Assembly: GCA_965227065.1 (NCBI GenBank)
Contig: CBDDFN010000019.1
Span: 56,160 to 120,159 of the forward strand
DNA from: CBDDFN01 sp965227065
GTDB lineage: Bacteria; Pseudomonadota; Alphaproteobacteria; SPJN01
Reading direction: 5' to 3'
DNA: 64,000 bases
A model generated the notes under the pieces. It did not search any database, had not been told where the DNA came from, and saw only the letters and a list, made by a program, of their open reading frames with translations. The number at the start of each line of letters is the position of its first letter. Position 1 is the stretch's first letter. This document shows positions 18,092 to 24,641 of this stretch, piece by piece. A program made the position numbers and the translations under genes.

Positions 18092-18967
18092 TCAGCCGTT
18101 CAGCACCTCAACCAAAGTCGTTCCAAGCGATGCCGGGCTGGCCGACATCACAATTCCGGCCGACTTCATGGCTTCGATCTTATCGTCAGCACCGCCTTTG
18201 CCGCCAGAGACAATTGCGCCCGCATGGCCCATGGTACGGCCCGGAGGGGCTGTAGTGCCCGCGATAAAGCCAACCATCGGCTTTTTGACTTTGGACTGTT
18301 TGAGGAAATCCGCCGCCTCTTCTTCGGCTGATCCGCCGATCTCACCGATCATGATGATCGATTCGGTTTCATCATCGCCCAGGAACATGTCGAGGCAGTC
18401 GATAAAGTTGGTGCCGTTGACCGGGTCACCGCCAATACCGATACAGGTGGACTGGCCAAGACCCGCAGCGGTGGTTTGCGCCACCGCTTCATAGGTCAGC
18501 GTGCCGGAGCGCGAGACAATGCCGGTTTTGCCACGCTTGTGAATGTGACCGGGCATAATGCCGATCTTGCACTCATCAGGCGTGATCACGCCGGGGCAGT
18601 TGGGACCAACCAGCCGTGTGTTTGAACCTTGCAGCGCGCGCTTGACCTTCACCATGTCGAGCACCGGAATGCCTTCGGTGATGCACACGGCAAGCTCAAT
18701 GCCTGCCGCAATCGCCTCAAGGATCGCGTCCGCCGCGAAGGGCGGCGGCACATAGATGGCGGTCGCGGTGGCGCCGGTCTTGTTGACCGCATCGGCAACC
18801 GTGTCGAACACGGGCAGACCCAGATGTTCAGAGCCGCCTTTGCCCGGGGTCACACCACCGACCATTTGCGTGCCGTAAGCAATCGCCTGTTCGGTGTGGA
18901 ACGTGCCCTGAGAGCCGGTGAAGCCCTGACAGATGACCTTCGTGTCTTTGGAAACGAGAACTGACAT
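18092..18967 (-). CDS. sucD: Succinyl-CoA synthetase alpha subunit
   Basis: A 291-residue subunit. The N-terminal CoA-binding Rossmann domain contains GFTGSQGTFH, and the phosphorylated His is in GHAGAIVSGGKGG. With SucC it converts succinyl-CoA to succinate with nucleotide triphosphate formation. The start lies three bases after the sucC stop, so the two are co-translated. Confidence 0.96.
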   Translation of the reverse strand: MSVLVSKDTKVICQGFTGSQGTFHTEQAIAYGTQMVGGVTPGKGGSEHLGLPVFDTVADAVNKTGATATAIYVPPPFAADAILEAIAAGIELAVCITEGIPVLDMVKVKRALQGSNTRLVGPNCPGVITPDECKIGIMPGHIHKRGKTGIVSRSGTLTYEAVAQTTAAGLGQSTCIGIGGDPVNGTNFIDCLDMFLGDDETESIIMIGEIGGSAEEEAADFLKQSKVKKPMVGFIAGTTAPPGRTMGHAGAIVSGGKGGADDKIEAMKSAGIVMSASPASLGTTLVEVLNG

Positions 18968-18970
18968 CGC

Positions 18971-20137
18971 TTAGGCTTCCTTCTGGGCTTTCACGACCTT
19001 CTCGGCCGCGTCGTTCAAATCGTCGGCCGACACGATGGGCAGGCCGCTTTCTTCGAGGATCTTCTTGCCAAGCTCCACATTGGTGCCCGCCAGACGGACA
19101 ACCAGCGGAACCGACAGCGACACTTCCCGTGCGGCTGCGACAACGCCCTCGGCGATCACATCACAGCGCATAATGCCGCCGAAGATGTTGACCAGGATCG
19201 CTTCGACATTGGGATCAGACAGGATGATCTTGAAGGCCTCGGTGACTTTCTCTTTCGAGGCACCGCCGCCGACATCGAGGAAGTTGGCCGGCTCACCGCC
19301 ATAAAGCTTGATGATATCCATCGTTGCCATGGCCAGACCCGCACCATTGACCATGCAGCCAATCGCACCGTCGAGCTTGATGTAAGCCAGATCATGTTTC
19401 TTGGCTTCGCGCTCGGCGGGGTCTTCTTCATCGGGGTCGCGCAGTTCGGCGAGATCGGGATGACGGAACAGGGCGTTCTCGTCAAAGCCGACTTTGGCAT
19501 CCAGGCACACCAGATTGCCCGCTTCGGTAACAACCAGCGGGTTGATCTCGATCATCGCCGCATCGGTTTCCTGAAACGCCTTGTAGATCGACTGGATGAG
19601 TTTCACACCCTGCTTGACCTGGTCGCCCTGAAGGCCGAGCGCATAGGCGATCGACCGGCCATGATGGCCTGAAATGCCGCTGGCGGGATCAACCGTCAGG
19701 GTGAGGATTTTTTCCGGCGTCTCGGCCGCCACCTCTTCAATGTCCATGCCGCCTTCGGTCGAGACGATGAACGAAATGCGCGAGGTTGCGCGGTCCACCA
19801 GCGCCGACAGGTAAAGCTCGCGCGCAATGGCGGTGCCTTCCTCGACATAGACTTTGCGGACCAGCTTGCCTTCGGGACCCGTTTGATGGGTCACAAGGGT
19901 CATGCCGAGCATGCGCTCAGCTTCGGCCCGGACTTCGTCCTTGGTTTTGACGACTTTGACGCCGCCGCCTTTGCCGCGGCCACCGGCATGGATCTGGGCC
20001 TTGACGACATAGACGCCCGTTTCCAACTCGCCGGCCACTTTGACCGCTTCGTCAGGCGTGTACGCCACTTTGCCATTCGGCACGGGAACGCCGAATTTGC
20101 CCAAGACCTGTTTGGCCTGATACTCATGGATATTCAT
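18971..20137 (-). CDS. sucC: Succinyl-CoA synthetase beta subunit
   Basis: A 388-residue ATP-grasp subunit: MNIHEYQAKQVLGKFGVPVP is the standard N-terminus, QIHAGGRGKGGGVK is the nucleotide-binding loop, and NIFGGIMRCDVIAEGV is in the C-terminal domain. It is the first gene of the sucCD-odhAB-lpd run. A plausible promoter lies at 20221-20248, and the mdh terminator separates it from mdh. Confidence 0.96.
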   Translation of the reverse strand: MNIHEYQAKQVLGKFGVPVPNGKVAYTPDEAVKVAGELETGVYVVKAQIHAGGRGKGGGVKVVKTKDEVRAEAERMLGMTLVTHQTGPEGKLVRKVYVEEGTAIARELYLSALVDRATSRISFIVSTEGGMDIEEVAAETPEKILTLTVDPASGISGHHGRSIAYALGLQGDQVKQGVKLIQSIYKAFQETDAAMIEINPLVVTEAGNLVCLDAKVGFDENALFRHPDLAELRDPDEEDPAEREAKKHDLAYIKLDGAIGCMVNGAGLAMATMDIIKLYGGEPANFLDVGGGASKEKVTEAFKIILSDPNVEAILVNIFGGIMRCDVIAEGVVAAAREVSLSVPLVVRLAGTNVELGKKILEESGLPIVSADDLNDAAEKVVKAQKEA

Positions 20138-20220
20138 TGAATAAGCCCCCGGATCGGACGCTGAAGACAGAAGCTTCCGGCTCCGCTGCCGAAAGGCCCC
20201 CAGGATTGAAAAGTGGGGCT

Positions 20221-20248
20221 GTTATAGCACCAAGCACCCCGCGCGCAA
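20221..20248 (-). promoter_or_regulatory. Candidate sigma70-type promoter of sucC
   Basis: Read on the minus strand: TTGCGC (20248-20243), a 16-base spacer, then TATAAC (20226-20221). It would start transcription near 20214 and leave a leader of about 77 bases before the sucC ATG. The rest of the 20138-20386 gap holds the mdh terminator and nothing else I can support. Confidence 0.45.
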
Positions 20249-20293
20249 CCGCCCCTGAGTATGACTTTGGTCGAATTTTACGAGAAAGACGCA

Positions 20294-20328
20294 AAAAGCC
20301 CGGCACACATGCCGTGCACCGGGCTTTT
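20294..20328 (-). terminator. Rho-independent terminator after mdh
   Basis: AAAAGCCCGG (20294-20303) and CCGGGCTTTT (20319-20328) pair in a 10-bp stem around a 15-base loop. It lies 59 bases after the mdh stop in the direction of mdh transcription and ends in a T run on that strand. It should uncouple mdh from sucC. Confidence 0.8.
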
Positions 20329-20386
20329 CTGACAGAAAGTCAGTCGTTTGGGCCGGTTTGTTCAGCCCAAACGCTTCAAACCATGC

Positions 20387-21349
20387 TTAAGCAAGCTCGG
20401 GCGCGATACCCTTACAGGCTTCGATCAGGCCTTCGACCGACCCGGCCGAATGATCAAACTGGCTTTGCTCGTCAGCGCTGAGTTCAACCTCGACAATGCG
20501 CTCGACACCGGTTTCACCGATCACCACCGGCACACCGACATACATGCCGTCTTTGCCATATTGGCCGGTCAGGTAGGCCGCGCAGGGCAGGACGCGCTTT
20601 TGGTCTTTGAGATAGCTTTCAGCCATCGCAATGGCCGACGCGGCAGGCGCGTAGAAGGCCGAGCCGGTTTTCAGCAGGCCGACAATCTCGGCACCGCCGT
20701 CACGGGTGCGCTGTTCAATCTCGGCAATCCGCTCATCGGTGGTCCAGCCCATTTTGGCCAGATCGGTGATCGGGATACCCGCAACCGTCGAATAGCGGCT
20801 GAGCGGCACCATGGTGTCGCCATGACCGCCGAGCACAAAGGCGGTGACGTCTTTGACCGAGACGTTGAATTCTTCGGACAGGAAGTAGCGGAAGCGCGCG
20901 CTGTCGAGCACACCGGCCATGCCCACGACTTTCTCGGTCGGCAGGCCCGAATATTTCTGCAGCGCCCAAACCATGGCATCGAGCGGGTTGGTGATGCAGA
21001 TCACAAAGGCGTCCGGCGCATATTGGCCGATGCCTTCGCCGACCGACTTCATAACTTTGAGGTTGATGCCCAACAGATCATCGCGGCTCATGCCCGGCTT
21101 GCGCGGCACACCGGCGGTGACAATGACGACATCGGCGCCTGCAATGGCTTCATAGGTGTTGGTGCCGGCATAGGCGGCGTCAAAGCCGTCAACGGGCGAG
21201 CTTTCGGCAATGTCGAGCGCCTTGCCCTGGGGCAGGCCTTCGACAATGTCAAACAGGACGACGTCGCCCAATTCCTTCAATCCGGTCAGATGGGCGAGCG
21301 TGCCGCCAATCTGGCCCCCGCCAATCAGCGCAATCTTTTTGCGTGCCAT
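20387..21349 (-). CDS. mdh: Malate dehydrogenase
   Basis: A 320-residue LDH-like malate dehydrogenase. GGGQIGGTLAH binds NAD, VPRKPGMSRDDLLGIN holds substrate-binding arginines, and GGHGDTMVPL holds the catalytic His. It oxidises malate to oxaloacetate. The ATG at 21349 has GGAGGGA six bases upstream; an in-frame start further upstream is not needed. It lies between zapE and sucC, a common alphaproteobacterial order. Confidence 0.96.
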   Translation of the reverse strand: MARKKIALIGGGQIGGTLAHLTGLKELGDVVLFDIVEGLPQGKALDIAESSPVDGFDAAYAGTNTYEAIAGADVVIVTAGVPRKPGMSRDDLLGINLKVMKSVGEGIGQYAPDAFVICITNPLDAMVWALQKYSGLPTEKVVGMAGVLDSARFRYFLSEEFNVSVKDVTAFVLGGHGDTMVPLSRYSTVAGIPITDLAKMGWTTDERIAEIEQRTRDGGAEIVGLLKTGSAFYAPAASAIAMAESYLKDQKRVLPCAAYLTGQYGKDGMYVGVPVVIGETGVERIVEVELSADEQSQFDHSAGSVEGLIEACKGIAPELA

Positions 21350-21424
21350 GGGATCCCTCCAAGAGTTCTGCTCATCGAAAAATTGGCTTCCCCTACGCCA
21401 TCGGGCGGGTGGGCGCAAGGGGCG

Positions 21425-22600
21425 TCACGCCGCGCCGCTTCTGGCCGACAGATAGGCGTCGGACTGCATTTCAAGCAGACGCGAAACGGTCCGTTCAAAT
21501 TCAAACGCCCCATCGCCGGACGGATAAAGCTTTGTCGCCTCGACCTCGGCGGAGCAAATCAGCCGGACTTTATTTTCATAAAGCGCATCGATCAGCGTGA
21601 CGAAGCGCTTGGCTTCATTGCGTTTGGCCGGTGACAAAGCGGGGATATCGTCGATCAGCACAGTGTGAAAGGCATCGGCCACCGCCAGATAATCGGCCGC
21701 CCCCAACGGTTTCGCGCACAGATCCTCAAACGAAAACCGCGCCACACCGCGCGCCTGTTCGGGCACCGGCAAGGTCCGCCCCTGCACCGTCAAGATAGAG
21801 GGCGCGCCGCCTTCGGCATCGGTCAAATCCTTGAAACTCTGATTGAGCGCACGGGTGGCCCCGGCCCCCCAGGGCGCATGATAGACCCGATGGCCCTTCA
21901 GCCGGTTGAGCCGGTAATCTGTGGCGCTGTCGAGATGCAGCACATCAAGCCGCTCCACCGTCAGGGCAATAAAGGGTTCAAACAGCGGCCGGTTGAGCCC
22001 GCCCTGATAAAGCTCATGGGGGGCGCGGTTCGAGGTTGCCACCACCCAAACCCCGCGCGCAAACAGCACGGTGAACAGCCGCGAGAGGATCATCGCATCG
22101 GCCACATCACTGACCTGAAACTCATCAAAGCACAACAGATGGGCGGCATCGGCAATCCGGCTGGCCACCGGCGGGATCGGATCATCATCCTTGGCGAAGC
22201 TTGCCCCCCATTCCCTGGCGCGCGCCTTCTTGTCCATCTTGCGCCAGCGATGAACCTCGGCATGCACCTCAAGCATGAAGGCGTGGAAATGAACCCGGCG
22301 TTTGTGCGTCACCGGCGCGCCGTCGAAAAACAGATCCATCAGCATCGACTTGCCGCGCCCCACCCCGCCATAGAGATACAGGCCCTGATAATCGGTGCGG
22401 GTTTCGGTCTCGGATTTGGGGTCTTTGCGATTGCGCGAAAACAGGCCGCGCAACCCGCTGGCGCTTTCCCGCGCAGGAGTTTCCAAAAGCCTGTGATGCA
22501 GCGCTTCAAGCTTTTCGGCCGCAAGCTCCTGGGCGGGGTCCTTGGTGATCACCCCGCCTTCAGTGAGCGCCCGGTAGCGCGCAATCGGTCCGTCCGTCAT
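21425..22600 (-). CDS. zapE: Cell division protein ZapE (AFG1-like ATPase)
   Basis: A 391-residue P-loop ATPase. Walker A is GGVGRGKSMLMD, Walker B is LLCFDEFQVSD, and TSNRAPHELYQGGLNR is the conserved AFG1 sensor region. ZapE acts on the Z ring in enterobacteria, and its mitochondrial homologue assists respiratory protein turnover. I chose the ATG at 22600 with GGGA upstream; a longer reading extends into the promoter of the divergent muramidase gene and is not credible. The order zapE-mdh is conserved in many alphaproteobacteria. Confidence 0.93.
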   Translation of the reverse strand: MTDGPIARYRALTEGGVITKDPAQELAAEKLEALHHRLLETPARESASGLRGLFSRNRKDPKSETETRTDYQGLYLYGGVGRGKSMLMDLFFDGAPVTHKRRVHFHAFMLEVHAEVHRWRKMDKKARAREWGASFAKDDDPIPPVASRIADAAHLLCFDEFQVSDVADAMILSRLFTVLFARGVWVVATSNRAPHELYQGGLNRPLFEPFIALTVERLDVLHLDSATDYRLNRLKGHRVYHAPWGAGATRALNQSFKDLTDAEGGAPSILTVQGRTLPVPEQARGVARFSFEDLCAKPLGAADYLAVADAFHTVLIDDIPALSPAKRNEAKRFVTLIDALYENKVRLICSAEVEATKLYPSGDGAFEFERTVSRLLEMQSDAYLSARSGAA

Positions 22601-22679
22601 GCCATCCCAACTTTGCCGTCCTCGCGCCACACTGCCGCCTTCGGGCGGTGAAAAAAAGTCGGACGCGGGGACGCAGGGA

Positions 22680-22709
22680 TTGAAACTCGATTTTGTTCGT
22701 GTTATGTTC
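22680..22709 (+). promoter_or_regulatory. LexA-controlled promoter of the muramidase gene
   Basis: TTGAAA (22680-22685), a 17-base spacer and TATGTT (22703-22708) form a good sigma70-type promoter. GTTC-N7-GTTC at 22695-22709 is an exact match to the SOS (LexA) box of alphaproteobacteria and covers the end of the spacer and the -10. LexA bound there would block the polymerase, so the two genes downstream should be induced by DNA damage. Predicted transcription starts near 22715, followed by AGGAG six bases before the ATG at 22757. Confidence 0.72.
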
Positions 22710-22756
22710 TTTTTGAGCGTGGGTGGAGGAACCATTGAATCAGATAGGAGTTCATA

Positions 22757-23677
22757 ATGACAAATCCCTCTCACCCACGGCCCCACGCGCGGCCTGATAA
22801 GGATGCGCTTCTTAAAGGCCAGATGATTCCGCGACCGACGCCCGATCGGCGGAAAATGACGAATGCGATGGCGGATATACTCGCTCAAAAGTCCAAACTT
22901 CCCAAAGAAGCTTGGCAAATTGGTCTGCCTCTTATTGATGAACTCGAAGGTGGAAGCAGCCTTGATGGCCATTGGCCCGGCGGCAACTCAGGCGCAACGT
23001 TTGCAACTGGCTTTGACGTGGGAGTGCATAGTCATTCTGAATTGGAGCGGTTGGGATTATCACCTGATCTTCTCAAAAAGATCGGAAAGTTTGCTAATCA
23101 AACCGGAATTGCAGCACGAGATGCACTCGGTAAAGATCTGATTGTGGAACTGACGCCTGCGGAAGGACTGGAGCTGGATCAGAAAGTCTTTACGCTTAAA
23201 GCAAACCAACTCGCTGATCGCTTCAACAATGATCGCAACAATTTTTCAAACACCAAATTTCAAGAACTTCCACCCGCCGCACAAGCCGTTTTGCTCTCCG
23301 TAGCCTTCAATGAAGGCGACATTCAAAGCAAAGCCAAGAATTTGTGGTACAATTCGCTAAACGGAAGGTGGGAGCACGTCGCGTTAGAGCTCGAAGACTG
23401 GTTCGATGTGAGCCGTAGTTCCAAAGAATTGACCAAGATGCAACGATCAATCGACAGAAGGCGAAAAAAGGAAGCTGCAGTGCTAAGGGCGCATTTAGGA
23501 CTCAAGTCCCCGAAACCTCAGTCGTGGCACGATGAGTATGGCGATCCCATTCCTCGCCCTCTCCCCCATCCGTTGCGCACTGATGTCCCACGCCCCACTC
23601 CTCGCCCAAATCAGGAATTAGACAACACTCCCATTTCGATGGAGCATCCAAGTGCAGGCGATCAAGTTGATGATTGA
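22757..23677 (+). CDS. Pesticin/T4-lysozyme-like muramidase, candidate bacteriocin or effector
   Basis: A 306-residue protein. Residues of about 55-245 look like the lysozyme domain of pesticin: LPLIDELEGG (candidate catalytic Glu at 62/64), then SGATFATGFDVG with T81 and D87 spaced as the Thr and Asp of the pesticin Glu-Thr-Asp triad (E178, T201, D207 from memory), then AARDALG and LTPAEGLELDQ. These fit a peptidoglycan glycosidase. No signal peptide is present. A charged, Pro-containing N-terminus (about 50 residues) and a Pro-rich C-tail (about 260-306, PIPRPLPHPL and PRPTPRP) flank the domain. The region is A+T-richer than its neighbours, so probably acquired. It is SOS-controlled. Alternative: an endolysin left from a prophage. 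Confidence 0.72.
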   Translation: MTNPSHPRPHARPDKDALLKGQMIPRPTPDRRKMTNAMADILAQKSKLPKEAWQIGLPLIDELEGGSSLDGHWPGGNSGATFATGFDVGVHSHSELERLGLSPDLLKKIGKFANQTGIAARDALGKDLIVELTPAEGLELDQKVFTLKANQLADRFNNDRNNFSNTKFQELPPAAQAVLLSVAFNEGDIQSKAKNLWYNSLNGRWEHVALELEDWFDVSRSSKELTKMQRSIDRRRKKEAAVLRAHLGLKSPKPQSWHDEYGDPIPRPLPHPLRTDVPRPTPRPNQELDNTPISMEHPSAGDQVDD

Positions 23678-24425
23678 CCATTGTTGGAAGCAACTCCTGT
23701 TGGCAGCAATCGCTGGGTTTGCACTTATTGGCAAATCCGCGCTTGCGGAACCATTTTTTTATTCCACTGAGTTTGAACAAGACTGGAGAGCCTACAGATC
23801 CGTCGAGGCTTCTGTTGAAATTTCGCCATACGCGGCGGCCTTACTCCACTTCGATCCAAATTTGGAAAGCTGCGCTGACGTTATTAATCACTATGATGAA
23901 CTCGATAGAGATATCGGAGAGCTTGATCGTGCGTCCCTGAATGAATTCGAACGCTGTTCAAACCTCCATCTTCTATCGGAAATTGCGGAGACCCCTTCCA
24001 GCCCGGCACCGAATTGGAAATCGGTGGCCCGGGCTTTTGCCACTGACATTCCGATGGAAACTTTTCCTGGCATGCTCAGTGTTCAAGTGACGCCGCAAAA
24101 TCCCGAAATCGGTGCGCTGGCAACCGCCCTCGATAACCCCATATGGACTTGGAAAGAGGGATATCTTGAGATCGAAGAACCCGATTCGGCATATTTCGCA
24201 ATTACGCCGATCGTCTGGTTCAAGGACAAGCGCGACGGCAAAGACAAGGTCTTGCTGGAATTTTTCGAAACCCCGAAATGGGGAACCCTGATTTACAACA
24301 CCTCCGTTGCGCTCATGAAAGCGGATCGGGGGTATGCCATCGCTTTCATCACTGATTTTGAGATTGATAAGATGCTCAAATCACAAGAGCGCAGTGACGC
24401 TCCCTCAACCCGCGAATTTCCCTGA
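23652..24425 (+). CDS. Secreted protein paired with the muramidase, candidate immunity protein
   Basis: A 257-residue protein that I do not recognise. The N-terminus has a charged stretch, a hydrophobic core (LLLAAIAGFALIG) and a likely signal-peptidase site at KSALA/EPF, so it should be periplasmic. The mature part is acidic and has two cysteines (C74, C102) that could pair. I chose the GTG at 23652 because GGAG lies seven bases upstream; an ATG at 23670 is also possible. It overlaps the muramidase gene by 26 bases and shares its low G+C. A periplasmic protein translated together with a wall hydrolase is the expected form of an immunity protein, as for pesticin; this is inference. Confidence 0.6.
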   Translation: MQAIKLMIDHCWKQLLLAAIAGFALIGKSALAEPFFYSTEFEQDWRAYRSVEASVEISPYAAALLHFDPNLESCADVINHYDELDRDIGELDRASLNEFERCSNLHLLSEIAETPSSPAPNWKSVARAFATDIPMETFPGMLSVQVTPQNPEIGALATALDNPIWTWKEGYLEIEEPDSAYFAITPIVWFKDKRDGKDKVLLEFFETPKWGTLIYNTSVALMKADRGYAIAFITDFEIDKMLKSQERSDAPSTREFP

Positions 24426-24498
24426 CAACGGGTCAATCGGATCTGATTGTTCAACGGGGGGCAATAGCCGTCCGAAGCCGGGATTGAATGTCACAATC

Positions 24499-24641
24499 TC
24501 AAGCTAAGGGGGCCTCAAGCTGAGGGGGCATGTTCAGGTCGGACTTGTAGCCATACTCGACCTTGAAGGTCCCGCCATTACGGCGCAGCCCCTCACCTGG
24601 CGGGACTTTGAACAGCTCAGGGCAGACTTTTACCCCGCTGA
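24499..24641 (-). other. Possible gene remnant after the muramidase pair
   Basis: One minus-strand frame from beside the receptor stop to a TGA at 24499 reads as about 45 plausible residues, including FKVPPGEGLRRNGGTFKVEY, with no start codon of its own. I do not recognise it. It is G+C-rich, unlike the adjacent muramidase pair, and may mark the edge of the insert. Bases 24426-24498 hold nothing I can support. Confidence 0.25.
24500..24531. repeat. Two-copy 16-bp tandem repeat
   Basis: CAAGCTAAGGGGGCCT (24500-24515) is followed directly by CAAGCTGAGGGGGCAT (24516-24531), matching at 14 of 16 positions. It lies in the gap between the muramidase pair and the TonB-dependent receptor. Confidence 0.7.

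Noticed and set aside
20348..21634. Plus-strand open frame of about 428 codons across mdh
   Set aside because: It is antisense to malate dehydrogenase and the end of zapE, both of which have full motif sets.
22627..22653. Hairpin CCGCC-TTCG-GGCGG between zapE and the muramidase as a terminator
   Set aside because: The stem is only five base pairs, is followed by A rather than T on the plus strand, and no gene ends there.
22757..24425. Reading the low-G+C pair as part of an intact prophage
   Set aside because: There is no holin, spanin, integrase, terminase or structural gene, and both flanks are ordinary chromosomal genes (zapE, a TonB-dependent receptor). A single-gene remnant remains possible and is stated as the alternative.
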